In this document: piece after piece, positions 8,733 to 15,464 of the stretch
How positions within the stretch are numbered: position 1 is the first letter of the stretch
How the letters are laid out: the number at the start of each line of letters is the position of its first letter
Assembly: GCA_016946835.1 (NCBI GenBank)
Contig: JACVTC010000453.1
Span: forward strand, 12,501-27,964
Length of the DNA: 15,464 bases
Source of the DNA: Neocallimastix lanati (nom. inval.)
Taxonomy: Eukaryota; Neocallimastigomycota; Neocallimastigomycetes; Neocallimastigales; Neocallimastigaceae
Reading direction: 5' to 3'
The notes under the pieces: model-generated
The model's input: only the letters and a program-made list of their open reading frames with translations
Database searches by the model: none
Told to the model about the DNA's origin: nothing
Translations under genes and position numbers: made by a program

Positions 8733-10490
8733 TTAATTTTTAATAATCACTTCAACTTCACCTGATTTATTTATTTCTTCTGAAGATTCTGAAGGTGGTA
8801 ATAATTCTTTCATTGAATTTTTTATATCATTTTTTCCTTTTTTACTTTTATTCTTCTTATGTACTGATCGACTTTCACACCCAAATATACCAAATAATAA
8901 AATAATAAAAGACAGAACGGCCATTATTAAAAATACTATATTAATACCAAAGAGTTGAGGTTCATTTTTGGTATCTTTGACTGCATTTGCCACTGTAGTC
9001 ATCACGGATACAAATAATGCTGTACCAATGGCACCACTTACAATTCTAAAGGAATTAATTGTAGCAGAACCGTCTGTAGTTTTAGAAGCGGGAATCTTAC
9101 TCATCCCCCAAGTAATGACAGGCATAGTTATTACACCAAGGGCAATACAACGTGCAATATTGATAATGGCAACGACCCATATATTAGTATTAATTGTAAT
9201 AAAAAATAAGCTTAAATTACTTAAAGTGGAGACGATACCACTAAAAAGTAATAAAATTTTTATGCCCATTTTATCATATATCTTACCAGCAAATGGACTG
9301 ATGAATGCCAGAGATAATGAACCTGGTAAAACAGCTAAACCAGAAATAGTAGCTGATTTATGTTTCACTTGTTGGAAGTAAAGTGGGAAAATAACAGCTG
9401 AACCCATATTAATTAAATTAATAGCGATGGTTGTTATGGAGGCAATAGCATAACTCATATTTTTACATACTCTAATATCTAAAAAAGGTGATTTAGAATG
9501 TAATTGACGATATATGAAGAGTATAGAAGCTACTATACCAATGAGTAATACCATTCCAACTTGATAACTAATAAAATCATAAGCACCAAAATTACCAATT
9601 GCTAAAGTAATTCCACCAAATGTAAAAGCACTTAAAATAAAGGAAAAAACATCAAATTTTACCATTTTATTTGGTAAGACATCTGTGAATACAAATAAAG
9701 TATAGATTAATGTACATACCATAATAGCAATGGAAACAACGAAAATAAATCTCCAACCCACAGTATCTGCTAATAATCCAGCAATGGTTGGAGCAATAAC
9801 TGGTGCAGCTCCCACAGATAAACCATACCAACCCATAGCAGAACCTCTTTTTTCTGGTGGATATATAGTTAATATAATAACTTGACCCATGGAAGATAAT
9901 AGACCACTACCACAAGCTTGAATCAATCTACCAGCTAACATCATTGGGAAATTTACAGAAAATAAGGCTATTGTTAAACCAGTTAAAAATAAAATAATAG
10001 CTGTTAAAAATAATCTTCTAGTTCTGAATCTTGTAATAAGATAAGAAGATAATGGAATCATAATGGACATAGCTAAGCTGAAACCACTTGTTAACCACTG
10101 TCCAGTATTAACACTAATTTTAAATTCTTTTATAATTGGTGGTAAAGCAGTTGTTAAAGCAGTTTGTAACATAATTCCAGCAATACATGAAATATTAACA
10201 TTGATGAAAATTTGGGTTCGTTTCTTATCTGATATTTCTAAATATCTCTTTTTAGCTAATTCTTCATGTTCTTTATCAGAGATTTCAATTTGATTTTTAT
10301 CTGATTTTTTATCTTTAATTTCATTTTGATTTTCATTTATTTTCTTATTTTCAATTTCATTTTGATTTTCATTTATTTTCTTATTTTCAATTTCATTTTG
10401 ATTTTCATTTGATTCTTTATTATTTATTACCTCTTTTCTATTATGGATATCTTCATGGACAATATCCTTTTCCTCTGGAGTTTTATCCAT
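8733..10490 (-). CDS. Major facilitator transporter, DHA2-type (14 TM), copy 2 with N-terminal repeat extension
   Basis: An intronless frame of 585 residues, paralogous to copy 1 along the whole membrane part; by eye well over half of the residues match. Shared marks include TALTTALPPI, QWLTSGF, LITRFRTRRLFLTAIILFL, the TM4 arginine in LAGRLIQACGSG, PPEKRG, MGWYGL, APTIAG, SATISGLAVLPG and SPFAGKIYDK. Expected role: proton-coupled efflux of small molecules across a membrane; substrate unknown. It differs by a hydrophilic N-terminus of about 90 residues, rich in Asn, Glu, Lys and Ile, containing repeats of the ENQNEIENKKIN type before TM1 (~94-118). The C-tail again has DIKNSMKEL and ends VEVIIKN (VELVINDD in copy 1). 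The ATG at 10488-10490 opens the frame. The pair probably arose by local tandem duplication, after which copy 2 gained the repeats or copy 1 lost an extension. Confidence 0.9.
   Translation of the reverse strand: MDKTPEEKDIVHEDIHNRKEVINNKESNENQNEIENKKINENQNEIENKKINENQNEIKDKKSDKNQIEISDKEHEELAKKRYLEISDKKRTQIFINVNISCIAGIMLQTALTTALPPIIKEFKISVNTGQWLTSGFSLAMSIMIPLSSYLITRFRTRRLFLTAIILFLTGLTIALFSVNFPMMLAGRLIQACGSGLLSSMGQVIILTIYPPEKRGSAMGWYGLSVGAAPVIAPTIAGLLADTVGWRFIFVVSIAIMVCTLIYTLFVFTDVLPNKMVKFDVFSFILSAFTFGGITLAIGNFGAYDFISYQVGMVLLIGIVASILFIYRQLHSKSPFLDIRVCKNMSYAIASITTIAINLINMGSAVIFPLYFQQVKHKSATISGLAVLPGSLSLAFISPFAGKIYDKMGIKILLLFSGIVSTLSNLSLFFITINTNIWVVAIINIARCIALGVITMPVITWGMSKIPASKTTDGSATINSFRIVSGAIGTALFVSVMTTVANAVKDTKNEPQLFGINIVFLIMAVLSFIILLFGIFGCESRSVHKKNKSKKGKNDIKNSMKELLPPSESSEEINKSGEVEVIIKN
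10285..10412 (-). repeat. In-frame 36-bp minisatellite in the N-terminus of transporter copy 2
   Basis: Units at 10321-10356 and 10357-10392 are identical. A diverged unit precedes them (10285-10320) and a partial one follows (10393-10412). Each unit encodes 12 residues (ENQNEIENKKIN type). Because the unit is a multiple of three, gain or loss of copies keeps the frame. Confidence 0.92.
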
Positions 10491-11672
10491 TCTTTTTATT
10501 TAAATTTGTATTATATATATTAATAAATAAATTGAAAAATTTAAATATTAGATTTTATTTTTTATTTTTAAATAATTTATTTTTTATTTTTTTATTTTTA
10601 TTTTTTTTTTATCTTTTAATTATAATTTTTATTTTTTAATTTTCAGTAATAATAATTTCTTTTTGAAGTAAGTGATGATTTTTATTTTTATTTTTATTTT
10701 TATTTTTTTATTTTATTTTTTTTTTTTATATTTGAATAATAATAATGTATAAATAATTATGATTTATTGAATTTTTACTATATATTTAATCTTTATTAAT
10801 TTAATTATAAAAAATAAAAAAATTTATATATATATATTTTTTCTTTTTATTATATAAAGGAACAAAAATAAAAAATTATATATAAATATTTTTATAATAT
10901 TTTTTATAATAGTTTTTATTTATTTATTTTTTTTTGTTTTTTCATATATATATGAATACATAAATATTTAAATACTAACAATTATAATAAATTTAAATAA
11001 TAAATTAAATAATATACTATAATACATTATAATATATATATTTTTTATAAAAATTTACCAAATAATGCTATATATCTATTTATGTACATTTTTTAACCAT
11101 TAATTTTTGAAATGTCATGTGATATTGAATTAGTCTCAATAAATATTATAAAATTACACTGAGGGTGGTGCGTTTCGGAATGTGGCTTATTTTATTTTTT
11201 ATAAATTTTTATTTATGAATATAATATTTAAAACATTAAAATAAAATGGCACATATAATTTCTTTGAAAAAATAATTATTAAAAATATTTAAAATGTGAT
11301 ATATTTCAAAAAAAAAGATGATTTACATTCGCCATATTTTGAAAATTTTTATTTATTTATTAATTTATTCATTTATTTATTTAATAATAATATAATAATA
11401 TTTTTTTTATACTATTTTTTAACTATAAAGTTTGTTTATTATATGGAAATATAATAATTTATAATAATTTACATTAATAATACTGTAAAAATTATAATAA
11501 AATTCATGTTAACATATATATATGCTATATCATTTACTTTATTATAAAATTTATTTGTTGCTAAATTCAGTTTTTATATTAATTTCATATCAATATCTTA
11601 TTTATTTTTTTTTATCATATTATATATTATTATTTCACTGCATATTTATTTATTTTATATTATTTTATTTTA
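10491..11672. other. AT-rich upstream region of transporter copy 2
   Basis: A+T-dominated, with an ATTTTT run at about 10679-10707. The one striking site is 11159-11190, which contains GAGGGTGGTGCG and TTTCGGAATGTGGC. Both strands are open across it for about 20-30 codons, without a start codon or recognisable family, so it is described as a possible regulatory or relic element rather than a gene. A second small patch, ACATTCGCCAT, lies near 11326-11336. Confidence 0.5.
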
Positions 11673-14190
11673 TTTCGACTGATACTTGCAATTTATTATA
11701 ATTCAAATATTTATTTATTTTATTTTATATTATTTTTATTAATATTTGTATTTTTATTATAATTCAAATAATTTTTTTATTTTATTATATTTCATATTTA
11801 TTTTATTTTATTTTATTTTATTTTATTTTATTTTATTTTATTTTATTTTATTTTATTTTATTTTATTTTATTTTATTTTATTCAATCTGTACTTTATATT
11901 CATATTCTACTATTTATTTTATTTTATTTTATTTTATTTTATTTTATTTTATTTTATTTTATTTTATTCAATCTGTACTTTATATTCATATTCTACTATT
12001 TATTTTATTTTATTTTATTTTATTTTATTTTATTTTATTCAATCTGTATTTTCTTATTTAATATTCTACTTTTTATTTTATTTTATTTTATTTTATTTTA
12101 TTCAATCTGTATTTTCTTATTTAATATTCTACTTATTATTTATTTTATTTTATTTTATTTTATTTATTTATTTTATTTTATTTTATTTTATTTTATTTTA
12201 TTTTATTTTATTTTATTTTATTTTATTTTATTTTATTTTATTTTATTTTATTTTATTTTATTTTATTTTATTTTATTCAATCTGTACTTTATATTCATAT
12301 TCTACTATTTATTTTATTTTATTTTATTTTATTTTATTTTATTCAATCTGTATTTTCTTATTTAATATTCTACTTTTTATTTTATTTTATTTTATTTTAT
12401 TTTATTTTATTCAATCTGTATTTTCTTATTTAATATTCTACTTATTATTTTATTTTATTTTATTTTATTTTATTTTATTTTATTTTATTTTATTTTATTT
12501 TATTTTATTTTATTCAATCTGTACTTTATATTCATATTCTACTATTTATTTTATTTTATTTTATTTTATTTTATTTTATTTTATTTTATTCAATCTGTAC
12601 TTTATATTCATATTCTACTATTTATTTTATTTTATTTTATTTTATTTTATTTTATTTTATTTTATTTTATTTTATTCAATCTGTACTTTATATTCATATT
12701 CTACTATTTATTTTATTTTATTTTATTTTATTTTATTTTATTCAATCTGTATTTTCTTATTTAATATTCTACTTATTATTTTATTTTATTTTATTTATTT
12801 TATTTTATTTTATTTTATTTTATTTTATTTTATTTTATTTTATTTTATTTTATTTTATTTTATTTTATTTTATTTTATTCAATCTGTACTTTATATTCAT
12901 ATTCTACTATTTATTTTATTTTATTTTATTTTATTTTACTTTATTCAATCTGTACTTTCTTATTTAATATTCTACTTATTATTTTATTTTATTTTATTTT
13001 ATTTTATTTTATTTTATTTTATTTTATTTTATTTTATTTTATTTTATTTTATTTTATTTTATTTTATTTTATTTTATTTTATTTTATTTTATTTTATTTT
13101 ATTTATTTTATTTTATATTATTCAATCTGTACTTTCTTATTTAATATTCTACTTTTTATTTTATTTAATTTTATTCAATCTGTACTTTATATACAAATTC
13201 TACTGTTTATTTTATTTTATTTTATTTTATTTTATTTTATTTTATTTTATTTTATTTTATTTTATTTTATTTTATTTTATTTTATTTTATTTTATTTTAT
13301 TTTATTTTATTTTATTTTATTTATTTTATTTTATTTTATTTTATTTTATTTTATTTTATTTTATTTTATTTTATTTTATTTTATTTTATTTTATTTTATT
13401 TTATTTTATTTTATTTTATTTTATTTTATTTTATTTTATTTTATTTTATTTTATTCAATCTGTACTTTATATTCATATTCTACTATTTATTTTATTTTAT
13501 TTTATTTTATTTTACTTTATTCAATCTGTACTTTCTTATTTAATATTCTACTTATTATTTATTTTATTTTATTTTATTTTATTTTATTTATTTATTTTAT
13601 TTTATTTTATTTTATTTTATTTTATTTTATTTTATTTTATTTTATTTTATTTTATTTTATTTTATTTTATTTTATTTTATATTATTCAATCTGTACTTTC
13701 TTATTTAATATTCTACTTTTTATTTTATTTAATTTTATTCAATCTGTACTTTATATACAAATTCTACTGTTTATTTTATTTTATTTTATTTTATTTTATT
13801 TTATTTTATTTTATTTTATTTTATTTTATTTTATTTTATTTTATTTTATTTTATTTTATTTTATTTTATTTTATTTTATTTTATTTTATTTTATTTTATT
13901 TTATTTTATTTTATTTTATTTTATTTTATTTTATTTTATTTTATTTTATTTTATTTTATTTTATTTTATTTTATTTTATTTTATTTTATTTTATTTTATT
14001 TTATTTTATTTTATTTTATTTTATTTTATTTTATTTTATTTTATATTATTCAATCTGTACTTTCTTATTTAATATTCTACTTTTTATTTTATTTAATTTT
14101 ATTCAATCTGTACTTTATATACAAATTCTACTGTTTATTTTATTTTATTTTATATATTTGTACTTCTATATTATTATATTCTATATTTTT
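11673..14190. repeat. Compound satellite: (TTTTA)n runs with 21 interspersed CAATCTGTA elements
   Basis: The clean array runs from about 11799 to 14153, with degenerate copies on both edges. Pentanucleotide TTTTA runs, the longest about 13772-14042, are punctuated by elements starting with CAATCTGTA at 11883, 11969, 12040, 12103, 12278, 12344, 12412, 12515, 12591, 12677, 12743, 12880, 12946, 13123, 13176, 13456, 13522, 13687, 13740, 14051 and 14104. Four element forms occur. A continues CTTTATATTC then ATATTCTACTATT. B continues TTTTCTTATT then TAATATTCTACTT. C is like B but starts with CTTTC. D has ATACAAATTCTACTG. The plus strand has almost no stop codons, so a spurious 839-codon frame crosses it. 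No gene is supported inside. Confidence 0.95.
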
Positions 14191-14973
14191 TTTATTTTAT
14201 TTTTAAAAATTCATTTTAAAATTATTATTTCCTTTTTAATATTTTTTATCAAATATTTTAATTAAAATTTATATTTTACAAAAATCTTTTTTACTTAGGA
14301 ACATTATGTTTAACTTAATAGATTATTTGAAAATTTAATTATAAATATTAAATTAAAATTTTTTTAAAGTAATAATAATATTATTAAATAATAAGTTATT
14401 TTAGATATTTATATTATACTTATACAAATATAATAAACTAACAAAAAGAACATTACTATTTGTAAAAATAGTAAAGTTTTTTAAGAGTGCCTAATAGAAA
14501 TAATTTAAAATATTAATTATTTCCTTTTATAAGTATTATATTTTTATCATAATACATAAATATCATTATAAATATTTAAAATGTATATTTGAAATATTTA
14601 TTAAAAATATGAAAAATACAATATATATTTTTAAAAAATATAATAATTTAATAATTGGTTTATTTTATAAAAGTTTTTTATTTATTTATTTATTCACTAC
14701 TATATAAAATAAAAATAAGGCGAAATGCAATACATTCATATTTTTAATATTTTATAATACTAATAATAAAGATATCTTTTAATATATTTTATTTAATAAT
14801 ATTAATTAATAGTAAAAAATATTTAAAATAAATTTATAAAAAATTTTTTTTAAAAATTTTTTAAGCTAACCCTATCAATAAATATTAAATAAATTTCAAT
14901 ATCTTATTAAATAAAAAAATCTAATTATCAATTAATTGTAATTATGATTTTGAAAGGATTTTAATAATTACTT
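14191..14973. other. AT-rich DNA between satellite and transposase fragment
   Basis: Nearly pure A+T without an open reading frame of note. A symmetrical A/T tract (TTTTTTTTAAAAATTTTTTA) at about 14844-14864 precedes AGCTAACCCTATC. No terminal inverted repeat could be confirmed, because the other end of the transposon would lie outside the window. Confidence 0.5.
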
Positions 14974-15464
14974 TTATTTGGATTTATTAAAATTAACGAT
15001 TTCATTATTCAATCTAATTAAACAATTAAACCAATTTTCGATGATATCATTTTTACTACATCCAATATTTTTTAATTCGGCTTCCATATTTTTATAATAT
15101 TCCACTAAAATATTAATTTCATCAACCCTTTCTGATATTCTGCTCTTTTTTCTCCAAATTCCTTTAATTCTCATTTGGTAATCATAGTAAGATATAGATT
15201 CTTCAAATTGTATTGTATATATTAATTTATAAAATGAAGGTTTTTTTACAAATAAATTTTTTAAATAACTGTTATAAGATTCTGAAGCATTATTTGTTAT
15301 GTGGTCTATATTGTTGTAATAATTCCAATATTTTATATTATAGATATTTAGAAATGTTTTCTCAAAATAATCTAAAAAATTCAAAAATTGGGAACAGGTA
15401 GATTCATATCTCTCGCATGTATTTTTAATTTTATTAAAAATATCAGGTATGTATTCAATATTAA
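14974..15464 (-). CDS. MULE-type (Mutator-like) transposase, C-terminal part, 5'-partial
   Basis: The frame is open from the right edge of the window to TAA at 14974-14976, giving about 163 visible residues starting near NIEYIPDIFNKIKNTCERY. The core motif TNNASESYNSYL is the TNN-x2-E-x2-N pattern that follows the catalytic region in Mutator-like transposases. It is followed by LFVKKPSFYKLI, GIWRKKSRI and a C-terminal WFNCLIRLN helix. In the family this part lies after the DDE domain; the catalytic residues and any FLYWCH-type zinc finger would be upstream, beyond 15464. The role would be cut-and-paste mobilisation of the element, or a host gene derived from it. No frameshift or internal stop is visible, so this part is intact. 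Other possible identity: an uncharacterised expanded gut-fungal family of MULE origin. There is no long poly(A) tract after its stop, unlike the three other genes. Confidence 0.75.
   Translation of the reverse strand, partial: NIEYIPDIFNKIKNTCERYESTCSQFLNFLDYFEKTFLNIYNIKYWNYYNNIDHITNNASESYNSYLKNLFVKKPSFYKLIYTIQFEESISYYDYQMRIKGIWRKKSRISERVDEINILVEYYKNMEAELKNIGCSKNDIIENWFNCLIRLNNEIVNFNKSK

Noticed and set aside
8968-9381. Plus-strand open frame opposite transporter copy 2 (also 10063-10293, 10409-10639 and several within 4836-5456)
   Set aside because: These are antisense shadows of the two transporter genes; the minus-strand products have clear family motifs and these have none.
11799-14153. 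CRISPR-like reading of the spaced 30-odd-bp elements
   Set aside because: The spacers are the same TTTTA microsatellite rather than unique sequences, and the genome is eukaryotic with introns.
11746-14265. 839-codon open frame rich in Phe, Ile, Leu and Tyr
   Set aside because: It begins at TTG, is made wholly of TTTTA satellite plus the punctuation element, and is open only because that repeat has no stop codon in any plus frame. No protein-like composition or domain.
15213-15401. Plus-strand 62-codon open frame
   Set aside because: Antisense to the transposase fragment, which has a clear motif pattern on the minus strand.

Overview
The window looks like nuclear DNA from an anaerobic gut fungus (Neocallimastigomycota). 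The evidence is intergenic DNA made almost only of A and T, long homopolymer tracts, short GT-AG introns, Asn/Lys-rich proteins, a class C-type GPCR with a beta-helix/EGF ectodomain, and a Mutator-like transposase of a kind I associate with these genomes. The lineage is an inference from family recognition and base composition; no marker gene or rRNA is present.

Layout. (1) 1-3116, plus strand: the 3' part of a receptor gene. Four exons separated by three introns (755-925, 1260-1474, 2493-2780) join in frame into about 789 residues: right-handed beta-helix repeats, an Ig-like/linker part, an EGF-like module, seven membrane segments and a cytoplasmic tail. The 5' end lies outside the window. 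(2) 3117-4732: AT-rich gap between convergent genes. (3) 4733-6289 and 8733-10490, minus strand: two intronless paralogous 14-TM major facilitator transporters of the DHA2 (drug:H+ antiporter) type, arranged head to tail. The second has an N-terminal extension built on a 36-bp tandem repeat. Between them (6290-8732) is AT-rich DNA with a less AT-rich island at about 8079-8480 that looks like a broken coding sequence. (4) 10491-11672: AT-rich upstream region with one conspicuous GC-richer site near 11159-11190. (5) about 11673-14190: a 2.4-kb compound satellite, TTTTA pentanucleotide runs punctuated by 21 copies of a 30-odd-bp CAATCTGTA element, with block duplications. (6) 14191-14973: AT-rich DNA. 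(7) 14974-15464, minus strand: C-terminal part of a MULE-like transposase running off the right edge.

The genes do not form a pathway. The receptor is probably a surface sensor, the two transporters are probably local duplicates exporting toxic or antimicrobial compounds, and the right third is repeat and transposon territory. All three host genes have a 33-45 nt poly(A) tract on the coding strand within 20 nt of the stop codon. The strongest new observations are the higher-order structure of the satellite and this stop-proximal poly(A) pattern.
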